DNA of 64,000 nucleotides. It comes from Deuterostichococcus epilithicus. Taxonomy: Eukaryota; Chlorophyta; Trebouxiophyceae; Prasiolales; Stichococcaceae. The notes beneath the pieces are model-generated. The model had not been told where the DNA came from and searched no databases. It saw only the letters and a list, made by a program, of their open reading frames with translations. Position 1 is the stretch's first letter, and every line of letters starts with the position of its first letter. Positions 43,816 to 56,000 of the stretch are shown one piece after another. Made by a program: the position numbers and the translations under genes. The stretch spans positions 1,364,001 to 1,428,000 of the forward strand of contig JAVTLE010000017.1 of the NCBI GenBank assembly GCA_033439295.1, given 5' to 3'.

Positions 43816-46800
43816 ATGGAGAACTCCGGCAGCGGCGACGCCGCCCAGCCCGTGAGCATACAGGAGCAACGGGAGGCGGAGCAGAAGGCGCAGGTGAGTT
43901 TTGTGTGAAGTTTCACCGACAGGACGCGCCTGCACGGCATATGCCCTGACTGCATTGCGGCCGGCGCCGCCCTGCGTGTCAGATCATGCAGCAAGCGGTG
44001 ACGGGCATGCTGCGCCACCCTCTCGCAGGTGCTGCAGCTGGGGCAGGCGCTCAGCTCGCAGAGCCTCGCGGCCGCACGCGCGCCGGCGCAGGCCAGGGGG
44101 CAGAACGGCGCCGCCGAGCCGCACGAACATGCCTTCTGGGGCACGCAGCCGGTCGTTCAGTTCGGTGATGACCCGGGCACCGCGGTGAGTCCGTGGCCCA
44201 AGGCGGTTGCTGCTGTGTGGGTCTGTCTGGGTCTGCACTTCCACAGTGCATGAGAAATATGTATCTAACGGCATGAGAGGAAGCTTCAGGGTGCACGAGC
44301 ATGAGAGATGGCCTGGTGCCGCCGCGCAGGCGGAAGATGGGCCGATTGACGCGCCCAAAACCGTGGAGGATGTGAGGAAGGAGCCGTACAACCTGCCGGC
44401 AGGGTACGCGGCTGTGCGTGGTTTTTCCAAAAGAGGCCCTTCCCGATGGACTCGCACCAATCCGTACAGTGCTGGCGCCGCTTGAAGGTTGCAGCACCCG
44501 CAGCCAGTCAGCTAGACAGCCTCTGATCTGGTCTGCGACGCAGCTGCATTTGCCATAGCTCTGCTGGCCTGCCTGCGCCTTCACATGGCATTTCCTGCGA
44601 TGGCATGTGGCGTCACCAGCAGAAGCACACCATCCATTGGTGACATGCCCTTGCCGATTCGGTTGCAGCTTCGTGTGGAGCGACTGCGACATGACGGACG
44701 CGGACACAGTGGCCCAAGTGTACGAGCTGCTGACGCGGAATTACGTGGAGGACGACGACGAGATGTTCAGGTGATCCGCTCCAAAGAGTTTTGGAAAAGG
44801 CTTCGGCGCTGCACTTTCCCATGTGTTCTAGGGATGCGCTGCTGACTTGAAACCACATGGAGGAGAACGACGAGATGTTCAAGTGATCCGCTCCATAGAC
44901 CTGCAAAGGTTTCTAGCATTGCGGTTCCTATAATGTGGCTGCCGACGTTGAGTTATGTGGGAGCCGCCGGCGAGATGACCAGGTAGACCCGTTGTTCAGG
45001 TGCCGCCGCTGACAGCTTGAGGATCTGATGGCGCAGAACCATCCTGCGTGCTGAACTGCTGTCATGCATTGGGTTCTGTCCAGTGCGGGGTTTACCGCGT
45101 GCAAGGAACCTCCTTTGCAATCTCGGGTACCCGCGGGCCTTCCTGCAGTGGACGCTGCAGGTTGCTGGTGTCATGCCGGAGGGGCTCCGTCAAGGATCGG
45201 GATCTGTCTGACAAGATTTCAGTGGTGCATTTCCCCCTCCCGCAGCTGCAATCAGTTGCGAGCCTCCCGGAGTGGGCATGGCGGGCGCCCGGCTTCGTCT
45301 CGAGTGGCGTTTCAGGGACCGGACTCTGTTCGATGCATGGTGATTGCCGAATGTGACTGCCTTGAAACCTACACCCTTGCTCCGGCGCAGGTTCAAGTAC
45401 TCGCAGGCCTTCTTGCAGTGGGCGCTGCAGGTGCCTGGCTTCGTGCCCGACTGGCACCTGGGGGTGCGCGTCGGCGGAAGCGGGAAGCTGATGGCCTTCA
45501 TCACCGCCATCCCCGCGCGCGTGCGCGTCGACGCATCGACTCTGGACATGGTGGAGATCAACTTCCTGTGCGTCCACAAGCGGCTGCGCGCCAAGCGCCT
45601 CGCGCCCGTGCTGATCAAGGTGCCCATTTTGCTCGTCTCTGAGGACACTTCGAGCGGTGTCTTGCTCGTGACCCGGCCAGGCCCCGCTACCGTTCGCAAG
45701 CACAGCGCACCACGTGCCTGGCGCCTGTGGTCGAGGTGCGCATGCTGCACCTTCGTTGCCAGGCTGTTCAAAGTGGCCACATGCAGCGTGCTGCCCTTGG
45801 CCAAGCGCGTGGCCGGTGGCGCAGGCATGGCAGGGCAGATGCTACACGATGGGTGCACAGGGTTTTGTCAAATTCTTTTGCTTCACCAAGGTGCTGGAGG
45901 AGCTCTTCGCACCCTTGTCGCCTCGGCATGCTGCGCTCCTGTCGTTAACACCATCCCGGCCTGCGGCATGCGCAGCAGTGGGTCAAACATGCGCGGCACC
46001 TGGTGGGCGGCTGTCGCTGTTCCTGCCGCGACCCTGACTGTAACCCGGAAACCCCTCACCCCCGCAGGAGATCACGCGGCGAGTGAACCTGCGCGGCATT
46101 TGGCAGGCGGCCTACACTGCGGGGGTGGTGCTGCCGAAGCCGCTGGCCACCTGCCAGTACTGGCACCGCAGCTTAAATCCCAAGAAGCTCATCGACGTCG
46201 GGTTCTCCCGCCTCCAGGCATGCAGTTTTGTTTTTCTGCTTCTTTTTCCGTATTGCCAGGTTCCGCCAGTCCTGTTGGTTCTGGTCCGCATGCGCGCGTG
46301 CGCGCGCGCGCGGGGGGAGNTGCGAAACGCCTGCTTGCAGGGTTGCTGAGCCGCCAGTTGGGGGGGTCATGCTTCAGGCCAAAGGAGCATCCAGTGGGCT
46401 CCACACGCCGCATGTGCAGCTGTGGCGGGCCGCCAGCAGCAGGCCAACGCCAATGCCTTGACAGGACAGGGGTTACCAAAGCTTGAAGTCGTTGCAAACC
46501 TTTGACCACTCATCTGCACAGGCATGCTTGACAAATGGCAAGCACCCCAGAGCTGTGCAGGCCCTGGCTTGGTTCTATCGCCAGCACGATGCGACTGCTG
46601 GGAATCGATCCGCGCAGGCGCGCATGACGATGGCGAGGACGCTGAAGCTGTACAAGCTCTCCGAGGAAACAGCAACGCCCGGCATCCGGCCCATGGAGCC
46701 GCGCGATGTGCCGCAGGCAAGGGTCGCCTCCTCCCTCTGCCTCCGCCCGTCCCTTTGGTTAAAACCGCAATTCTCTGCTGGCTGCCGGCGTCAATATTGG

Positions 46801-48351
46801 CCAAGGCCCGGTTCTCGCAGTAAATTACTACCGAAACCCTGGCTGACGTCGTCTGCCCTGCTGTTTCAGATGAAGTAGCTGCTATGCTTTCGATTGGCGC
46901 GCTCCCTTGCTGGCGCAGGATTCCCATTGGCAAGCGTCGGCTTTGGTTATCAGGACGCTATCTGACCTGCGGCTTGTCTCTCTTGCTCACAGGTGAAGCA
47001 GCTGCTGGACGGCTATCTAGCGCGCTTCTCGCTGGCGCCGGTCTTCGACGAGGCAGAGCTGGCGCACACGCTGCTGCCAACGCCGGACGTCGTCAGCTCC
47101 TTCGTCGTGGAGGCAGAAGGTGACTTTTATAAATAATGTTCAACATCAATCATTGAAATACAGATACAACCAAATGTTGCCGGCGGCGGCTCCTCCGTCG
47201 TGGAGGCACAAGGTACCGAGTGGGAGGTTTCGGAGTCTTAACAACACAGTCGTAGGCACAAGTGCTGCTGCCGTTCGAGTCTCAACAACATGAGTCGTAA
47301 ACACGAGCATTGCTGCCGACGGCGGCTGTCCTCAGCAGGCTTGTGGAAGTTTTTAATTTATCGTGTGACGAAGTAATTCACAGAGTCACTGTCATGGAGG
47401 CGCCAGGTTGCGGAGGGAACGGGCCGACTCTGTCGTCCACAGGGTTCTCACAGCCTTTGCTGGCATTGTCTGGTGACAAACTTGCCAGACTAGCGTGCAG
47501 AGCCGCTCCTCTGGCGGGCAGAGATGGAGCTCCATTGCATTTCGCGGAAGCAGATAGGTGCCGAGACAGCGATCTCGTATTATTTCATCGTAGTATTATT
47601 TCATGTCAACAGTCATATAGCTTATTGAAATATTTCAAAATTATAATTATATTATAATATCCGGCATGCAGACGGGCGGCTGACAGACCTAGCCAGCTTC
47701 TACACGCTGCCCTCCTCCATCATTGGGCACGAGCGCCACAGCGAGCTGAAGGCGGCGTTCCAGTATTACACCGTTGCCGGCGCGACGCCGCTGCCGCAGC
47801 TAATGGCAGACGCGCTGGTGCTGGCGCGGCGCAGCGGCCACGACGTCTTCAACGCGCTCGACCTGCTGCAGAACCAGGAGTTCATGAAAGTAGGTCTTAT
47901 CCAGGAATGAGGGTCTAGGGTTTAGGGAGCTCTGCTCCGCGCCCTGGCTGCACTGCCGGAGCCGAGGCATGCATGTTTCAGGCACCATGGCACCTGGCTC
48001 CACGCCTGTCAGCAGGGTATGGCGTAGGGCCCCCAGACGGCCACAAGCAGGTTGCTGATCACGGCAACAGCATGAACAAGATGCTGTTGCCTTGCTGCTG
48101 CACATGGCGCTGCATGTGGCTGTCGCCGACAGCTGGCAGCCAAAGCAGCATTGATCGTGCAGGGCGCCCTGGGGCGCACTGTCCCAGCAACACAAGCTCG
48201 GCAACGGCTATTCTGCCAAGCTCGCATGTCCATTGGTTCCTCGCAGGACCTCAAATTCGGCATCGGGGACGGCAAGCTCCGGTATTACTTGTACAACTGG
48301 CGGGTGCGGCGGGAGCTGCGGCCGGAGCAGGTCGGGCTGGTGCTGCTGTAG
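43816..48351 (+). CDS. NMT1: Glycylpeptide N-tetradecanoyltransferase (N-myristoyltransferase)
   Basis: Exons 43816-43893, 44029-44184, 44330-44403, 44669-44770, 45391-45619, 46068-46217, 46618-46716, 46993-47119, 47672-47889 and 48247-48351 total 1338 nt (445 residues, normal for the family), all in phase. It transfers myristate from myristoyl-CoA to N-terminal glycine of cytosolic proteins. Motifs: [38 protein letters not shown] (CoA-binding region with EINFLCVHK), [52 protein letters not shown], and a C-terminus ending VGLVLL (the usual C-terminal leucine). The introns after 46217 and 46716 both have GC donors, fixed by conserved sequence on each side. Intron 4 contains decayed copies of both neighbouring exon edges; intron 8 has an A/T-rich island. 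Confidence 0.93.
44845..44900 (+). repeat. Decayed copy of NMT exon 4 end plus donor
   Basis: acgacgagatgttcaagtga tccgctcc here matches acgacgagatgttcaggtga tccgctcc spanning the exon 4/intron 4 border at 44770. About 88% identical by eye over 45 nt. A weaker third copy lies near 44955-45000. Confidence 0.85.
45105..45310 (+). repeat. Two decayed copies of NMT exon 5 start
   Basis: gcgggccttcctgcagtgga cgctgcagg (45133-45161) and gcctcccggagtgggcatgg (45262-45281) match gcaggccttcttgcagtggg cgctgcagg in the exon at 45391. Both lie in intron 4. Confidence 0.8.
47573..47662. other. A/T-rich island in NMT intron 8
   Basis: About 90 nt dominated by A and T (attataattatattataata) just before the acceptor at 47671, in a GC-rich gene. 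Confidence 0.7.
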
Positions 48352-48723
48352 CAGCCGAAGCCATCTGAGGCAAGGACGTCTTGGGGACGCCCTGAGCGCG
48401 TCCATTTGCGGCAGGAGCTGCTGCTGCAGCGAGTTAGGCTGATGTGGCCACTGCGTCCCTGCTGCAGAGAGCCTGCAAAATCTCGCGTGTGGGGCTGCAT
48501 GAGCCCAACGATGGATGGACGCTGCTTTGGCGAACATATGAGTTTGGACAGGCAGGGCGCTCACGTCATGTGGAAGACGAGGCTCAGTTCAGATTGCCAA
48601 GTTGCACGTGCGCGGCAGGTGAATCACGCTAAAACCCTGGTGTGAAAATGGATCAACAAGATCAGCTGGGGTGCCGGGCAAGGCAAATGATCTGGCGCAA
48701 CGCCAGTGCATCGCGAATGCACA

Positions 48724-49451
48724 ATGAGCGTCGTTGCCTACAGCAGTGACGAGGACGTGGGGGAGGAGGAGCTAGCACCACATGTGCAGAGAGCCAACAT
48801 AGCGACGAAGAAAGGCGCGCATGCAGCCGCAGCTGGACGCATGGCCGGGAGCGGCACATCGCGGCGGGCCGGCGAGCGAGGGGATGAAAGCATGATGCAT
48901 CAGAATCAGCCGGGTGGCAGCAGCACCGCGGCCGGAGCGGCAGGCGCCGCGGTGGCCGTGCTGGGTGCCGGCATTGTGCTGGCCAAGGTGTTGCGCCGGC
49001 GGCTTTTGCGATCCCGGGATCCTGCCGTCTCTCAAGGCACGCGCGCTCATTTCATACTTATCCATTGACACAGCCTGCTTTGCCTACACTGCATGATATG
49101 CGCGTCGAGTTGCTTGGTCTCGTGAGGGGCAGCAAATGGGCTGCTACAGGATGCAAGACCTTCCCCGCTGCCTGGGCCATGCGGGAACGCTTGCCACGAA
49201 AAGCCCCATTCAATCGTCTCCTTGTCTGTGCGTGACGCATGCGGTGATTGGGATTATTTGCTGCAACTCATTGCATTGACGATGCACTGACCACCACTTG
49301 CGGGCCTGCCACAGGAGAGACCGAGTCGCCGGCCGCATCTCCGTCGCGGTCGCCGCTGACCCGGCGCCGAAGGCAGGAGCTGCAGCAGGAGCAGGAAGAG
49401 GCCAGCCAGACGGCGTCGCACAAGCGCGCCGCCGCTGCCCGCACCAGGTGA
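48724..49451 (+). CDS. Small Ala-rich single-helix membrane protein, function unknown
   Basis: First exon from ATG 48724: an acidic start (SSDEDVGEEEL), a basic Gly/Arg stretch, then one hydrophobic helix (AAGAAGAAVAVLGAGIVLAK) and an Arg cluster. An unspliced frame stops near 49068. A second coding-like block after a cag acceptor at 49314 reads SPLTRRRRQELQQEQEEASQ and ends in a stop at 49449-49451, or at a donor overlapping it. The join between the two blocks is not certain. No family recognised. It may be a tail-anchored protein or the 5' part of the long gene downstream. Confidence 0.4.
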
Positions 49452-50076
49452 CAGCTGCCGTGCAGTGCTGAAGTCAAGCCAAGTGCTGCCGCTGTCTCAC
49501 TGCGCACATGCGGATGCGTCGGCGCTGCGCATATGCATTGTTTGCCGAGCTGACATTGCGCCGCATCACCGGTGGCAAGTAACTCCGGGTCGTCACAGCT
49601 GTGAGCAAACACGTTCTGGGCGCATACCAGATGATCCCTCCCGTGACCTGCTGCGCGTGCACCTCATTCATCACCTAGATATGCGAAGCCTTCAGTGTGC
49701 GTAGCAGCATCACAGGCTGTGCCACTGCTGCACCTTGGCCAGACCCTCTATGCTGAGGAACTCCCTCGCATATGCTGTGCCACCGCTTCCTATTCCTCGG
49801 CAAGACGGCCCACGGACCCTCTGTGCGTGCAGCTCGCGGGACCTGGGGCCATTCGGGCCGCCCGCCAGCCCGCGCACGGCATCTGGCTTGGCGCCGAAGG
49901 NGCCGCGCCACGCGGGGAGTCGCCCGGGCGGCGGCCGCCGGCCCAGGACGGCGGCGCCGCCGCGGCGTCGCCCAAGAGGCCGTCCGCCTCCAGCGGCGCC
50001 GCCGCCGGCCGGCCCAGGCGCACGGGCGCGCCCGGCGGCCGCGTTCCCGGCGGCGGCGCCCGCCGCCGCCCCAACC
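49452..50076. other. 5' region of the PAM2 gene; low-complexity GC-rich
   Basis: From about 49740 on, two plus-strand frames are open and very Pro/Ala/Arg/Gly-rich, with an ambiguous base at 49901. Coding sequence may begin here rather than at 50077, but I cannot tell which frame is used. Confidence 0.35.
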
Positions 50077-53000
50077 ATGAACGGCCTCCATACGGCGGCT
50101 TGCACGGCGGGCTCTGAGAGCGACGAGCCCGCATCGCCCTCAGCCTCTGCCTCCAGCCAGCACCGCGCCAATGGCCCCGTGACCGCGGGTGCTGCGGCGG
50201 CGCCCCCTGCGCTACCGGCGGNGGCCGGCACGCCGCCCCCCGCCCAGCGGTCTCAGACCGAGGCGGAGGCGGAGGCGGAGGCCTTTGCCACCGAGTTCGA
50301 GCGCGCCCTCTCGCAGCCGATGGCCGCATCAGACTCCAGCGGGGCTGCAGCCACTGCGCCCAACGCCCGCAGCAGCAGCGCTGGAGGCGGCGCAGCCGGA
50401 GCCGCCCCGTCGCCTGCTGGCAGCAGCGGCGCGGCGTCGCAGCCACAGGCCCAAACTGCAGGCGGCACGCAGCCTGACGCAGATCCTGCAGAGGCAGCTG
50501 GTGCCGTGCGGAATAAGCAGCCATCGGCCCAGGCTGACAGCGATGCTCTATCTGCCACAACAGCGGATGCACAGCAGGAGCCCGCTGCAAAGCAGCCTGC
50601 CGTCTGCCAGGAGCGGGCATTCGCAGCCAGCCAGGCGCCGCAGCAGCAGCCGGCAGACCAGCCACCTGCGGGGCAGGCGCCGGCAAATCAGATTCCAGCA
50701 GATGCGTCGGCTGCGGAGCAGTCACCGGCGCAGGAGCAGGCGGCGGCGCCGCCGTCGAAGCAGCCGCAGCTGCCGCAGCTGCAGTTTGGCTCCGTGCCGA
50801 TCAGCGCCCTGGGCGACATGACGGCACCCCAGGCGCCGGCCGCAGCGGCACCCACCGCGGCAACGACCGCCGCAACGTCGAGGCTCAACCCTGCGGCACC
50901 AGAGTTCACGCTGAACCCTTCTGCCAAGGAGTTTCAGCCGCGCCCAGCGTCCGCACCCGCAGTGTCATGGGCAGACCGCTTGAAGCGCGCCCCAGAGCCG
51001 CCGAAGCCCGGTGCGTGGCATCTGCAGCAACGCTGCAACACGGCCTGTGGGCAGCCATGTCTTCCTTTCCTTGGCAGCGCACATCTTCAGCATGCCCGCC
51101 GTCATGGGCATGTATTTACCAGGACTGCCGGAACAACCACCGAGGCATGTCTGCTTTCCTTCAGTCACACACGACGAGATGTGCAGGCACGCCTGCACAG
51201 CAACATGTGCACCTTTGCAGATGCAGCTGCTGATTGCCGATTATGCAACAGGGGACGCGACCACCAATGCTCTTTATGCTCCCTGCTGCAGCGCCCAAGT
51301 CGGCCGCCGCTCAGGGCAAATCGTCGTCCAGCGAGCCGGAGGTCCCCCCCGGCAGGCTGCCCCAGGGTGGTCGCAGCCGCAGCGAGAGGCGGCGCGCCGG
51401 CGCAGCCGCAGAACCGGCCGNCAAGCCACGCCGCGGCGGCGGCGGCGGCGCAGCAGCGGCTGCGGAGACGCCTGCGGCTGCGGAGGCGCCTGCGGCGGCA
51501 GACGCGGCGGCGGCGCCGCAGGCCGGGGCCTCAGCGCCCTATCGGGCCGCCACGCCTGCGGCAACGGCTGCGCCGGCAGCCGCCGATGCCGGCGGCGATA
51601 CCGCTGCACAGCAGGACGGCGCCATGCCGATGAAGCGGACATCCTGGGCGGACCTGGTGGCAAAGCACGAAGATGCGGCAGCCGCCGGCGCTGCGCCTTC
51701 GGCATCCCCGCCAGCGTCCCCCGCGTGGCGCGGCCGCAGCGGCAGTCCGGCGGCCGCGCCGGCGCAGGCGCGGGCCCCGCAAAGGCTGGCCCAGCGGTTT
51801 CGGCAGCCGCCGGCGGCGGCGGCGCCCGACGCCACGGCGGCCGATGAGGACGAGGGCTGGACCCAGGTCACGAGCCGCGGCGCCGGCAGCCGACGGCGGC
51901 CCGATAGGGCGCCGGGTGGCGGCGTGGAGGCGGCAAGGGAGCAGCCGCCGTCACCTGTGCGCGGCCGGTCACGGGCGCAGGCTGCCAGCGGCCCCCGCCG
52001 CGCCGCCGCCGCCCTGGCGGTCGACGGGCGGCCGGGCCGGCGGCGGCGGCGGTGGCGGGCCGCGGAGCCGTGGCCCGCCGCTGCGCAGCAGCAGCGGCAG
52101 CGACATGGCACGCGATGCAGGCNTCGCAACCGCTCTGCGGGCGGCGCCGCCGCAGNCGCGCGGGCAGCCCTCTCTGGCGGGCCGTGCGGGCAGCGATGCG
52201 CCTGCAGCAGGCCAGCTGGATTCGGCGCCGGCGGCGCCGTCTGCTGCAGAACATCAGGTAGAGCCCGCGCCGAAACCGGCGGCAGCGCCAGAGGAGGAGC
52301 CAGAGTCCGTGCAGAAGCCGGCGCCAGCAGCGGAGCCGGGTGAGGGTGCGGCGCTGCCAGTGGCCGCGCAGCAGCCGGAGCCCGCGCCTGCCACTGAGCG
52401 TGAAGCGGGGGAAGCACCATCGGAGGATGGCGTCCAGGGGGTGCCGGAAAATGAGCAGCCGCCGGCTGCGGAGCCCGACGCCGCGGGTGGCTCACCGCTG
52501 CGGGGCGAGTCGGCGGCAGAACCCCAGCCAGCACAGCGTTGCGCACCAACTGCAGCCCCGGCCCTGGCGGCGGAGCCGGCAGCGCAGCGCCTGCAGCAGG
52601 AACAGCGGGAGCAGCCTGTCGCAGAGGCCGCGCAGCAGCCGTCCGAGCAGCCAGGCGAGCGGCCGGCGTCCGCCGCAGAGTCGACAGGGGCGTCGGGCCA
52701 GCGGGCGGCAGCGCCCGAGACCGAGCCGGAGCCGGTAGCGCCTCCGGCAGCCGGCGCAGCGGCCGGCGCAGCGGCCGGCGCAGCGGCTGGCGCTGCGCCC
52801 GGCGGCAGCGGGGTCAAAGGCGGCAGCGACAGCAGCGATCACGAGGATGGCGGCCGCCGGCGGGTGGCCGCCCTGGCCGCTGAAGCGGACGCAGAAGACC
52901 CCGACATGCCGGGCACGCCCGATCAGGAAGCATCCGCTAGCCACCAGGTGGGACGAAACGCCTGTCGCACTGTTGAGTTACACTTGTCAGACGGTAGCCA

Positions 53001-56000
53001 ACCCCCACGGCCGGTCCGCTGGACTGTCAAAGGCGTTGCGATGCCTCCAGGAGCTGCCCCGCATGGTGACCAGCTGCACAACTCTGCGCTGCGCCACTCT
53101 CGCGTCCCCTGTTGCCAAGCAGTCCCCTGCCGGCGCTCCCCCCCTGCCACGCTTGCGGTACGTGGGCGGGCGTGCCTTTCTGAGGGTATGCACCCCGAGT
53201 CAGGGCAGCTCTGATCCCAGCCCTGATCCCAGTCCAGATCCCAGCCCATGACACCCTCCACCCGCGCACAGGCGGCGGCAGCATGAGCACCGTGGAGGAG
53301 GAATCTCTCAAAAGGCTTTTTCAAATGTTCCTTCATATAGAACATTTGTCTCATAGAACATTTCTTTTCAGGCGGCCGGCAGCATGAGCACGGCTGAGGA
53401 GGACTTTTCAACGCCCGCCGCCAGCGAGGCGGGTGGGTCGACCACCTCCGCTGGCCGCGCCGCCAGCTTCGACCCGCTCGGCATGGTGCGCCAGCATGTA
53501 AACCCCTAAAACCTGCCTGGTGTGTGCACTGCGGAGCAGGGCGGCCGAGGCTGGGCGGCAGATCCCTACATGGTGCTCGGTCCCTACACGGTGCTCGGCC
53601 ATCCCTGTGCCATGCATGTTGCTGGTGCATCACAACCGCAAGCTTTCCTGCACCCGGCTCCCTCCGATGCTTGGCGACTTTGGATGCCGTCGCGGGGGGG
53701 CGGCCGTGCTGTTGTGTGCTGGATGGGGCTCCAGGCTCTGCGCTGGAGGTCGTCCCACCAGAGGCTCCGCAGCGACCTGACGTAAGAATCCTTCTGCCGC
53801 CAGGCCGCCAGCGCGTCCCCGGAGGAGCAGGCCAAGGCTGTGGAGCAGGCGGAGAAGCTCGTGGCGGCAGGACTGCACGCATACACCGAGCGGGGGTGCG
53901 CCTTACCTGGCATCCCATCTTCCGCGCACCCCCTGTGCTGCGAGCTCCTAACTCGATGAGATGACCAGTGACATGGCAGGCGAACTTCAGTTCTGAGACG
54001 CACAGCCGGCATGCATGCTTCGATCACCCTGTGCCACGACTGCTCTTTCCGTGCACCTGCCTCATTCGGGGGGAGTATGGTCAGGGGCCGGCGCAGGTAC
54101 GGCCTGCGTGGTCGACAGGTCCCTGCCCCACAATCGCCTGTCTGCGTGAACCACCCCCCGGCGGAACCACCGTCGCCACTGGCACTGCAGACTTCCTGAC
54201 AGCCGCTCGATGCGATGAAAGCTAGCCTCGTCTTCATTTCGAGCATGATACCCAGTGCAAGGGGAAAACATATGGGCGCAGAGGACCTAGTTGATGCGGA
54301 CGGCGCTGCGGTTGCTGCGCGATGCCTTGACATCAAGAAGAGCGCCACTGAAGCCGGAGCCCTGCTTCCTGCCCTGCAGCAACGATAAGGGCGCGGAGAA
54401 GATGATGCAGACGGCGCTGCGGCTGCTGCGCGACGCGGGCGTGTCCGGAGAGCCCCTCGCCTATGCCGAGTATGCGCTGAGTCATCTGTACTACGCCACT
54501 GGCCATCCGGAGGACTCGCTGGACCACCTGCGCATCGGGCAGCAGGTGCGATATTGATGACAGTGTCAGTATGAGCATTGTGATGGGAACTCAATCAGCA
54601 GCTCCGTAATGACCAAAAACGGAGCTTGGTAGTCGAATGATGGAGTGGCGGTGCGGCATGCAACAGGGTGTCCAACCCATGTGCGCCTACGGGCTTTGCT
54701 CCACTCTGTTCCGCATCGTGCAGTGTGCAGGCTCGTTTTGTCATGTTTGTTGGCTCTGCTCCACAACATGGACCGCACAGGTGTTTCCTTGCTACATGTG
54801 CCTCCTGCTTCTGGCCTCAGCTGTGGCGTGTTTCCCCAGCTGGTGACAGAGAATACTCCAAGGTCGCAGGCGATGTTGCTCAAGGTCCAGCCGGCGCAAG
54901 CCGAAGACCACCTGGAAGGCTGCGTCGACATGCGGTTCTGCATCTGAACTTGCAAAAAAATGCTGACGGCAGGTCGCGGAGGACGCAGACGCGGCGGGGG
55001 CGCCGCTCAAGATCCAGCTGGCGCGGCAGCTGGCAAACAACCACTGCCTGGTGCTGCAGGCGCTCAACCGCAAACGGGAGGTGCGCCTTTCGTCAGTCTG
55101 GAAACGTGTGTGATTGGATTTTCAAGAATGACAACTGGAAAATGGCAGGCGCTCGAGCGCAAGCCGGGGTGCGCCGCTCTTTTGTGTTGTGTACTGCATG
55201 TGCGTCTTGTGAAACGCAAGGCAATGGCGTGGAGGTCGACAGCCCACGCACCGCATGCAGATTTTGCGAGCCAAGGCCAATGCGCCGAGCAGAACGCGCG
55301 GTCTACTGCAGCCCGCGTCCTTGCTCCTTGTCAACAATCTAGACGTGCGAGAAGCCTTGTGCAATGCATTGTGGCTGCGCTCTGCAACTGCTGCGCGAGC
55401 CGGCTGTCCTCAACACATCGATGCTCATCACGCTGATGTTTGTCTGGTGTGCCGCACGGGCGGCGGAGGCGCTGCGCCTCTCACTGCGGACGCCTGCCTG
55501 GTGCAACGGAGGCGCCGCATTCTGAGATGTCGCCTCCCTGCGCCACAAAGTGCCCCTTTGATGTTGCTGCACAGGCGGCGGAGGTGGTGCGCCGCTTTGC
55601 GGACGCCTGCCTGGCGCGGGAGGGACCTGCATCCAATTGGACCACGCACGCACGCATGCACCTCGCGGCGGCGCTGGAGGAGGCTGACGCCCGGGTGAGC
55701 CGCTGCACTTGAGCGTTAGGTTTCAGGGTTCAGGACGGGTTCCGGGGCCTTGCATCCGCTGTTGTCGGCAGCTGAAGAGGCGCGCCCACGCCGCAGTCAG
55801 GGCGGTGCCGGCGAGGGAGGGGGGGTCGACAGGAGAGTCTCGACTGCTCGTGTTGTTTCGCAGGAGGTGGGAGGCTCGACAAGAGAGACTTGGATGTCCG
55901 GCTTGTTTCGCAGGACGAGGCGACGGCGGGCCGTCAATGCTACAGGCGAGGTGAGAGGCTCGGAACGAGTTTCGATTGTCCGCCCCAAAACCCTGAATGC

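Noticed and set aside
51539-52549. Minus-strand open frame of 336 codons
   Set aside because: Antisense of the low-complexity PAM2-gene exon; composition is that of complemented Ala/Pro/Gln codons.
53584-54594. Minus-strand open frame of 336 codons in the helical-repeat gene
   Set aside because: Covers introns and exons of the plus-strand gene indiscriminately and has no recognisable domain.
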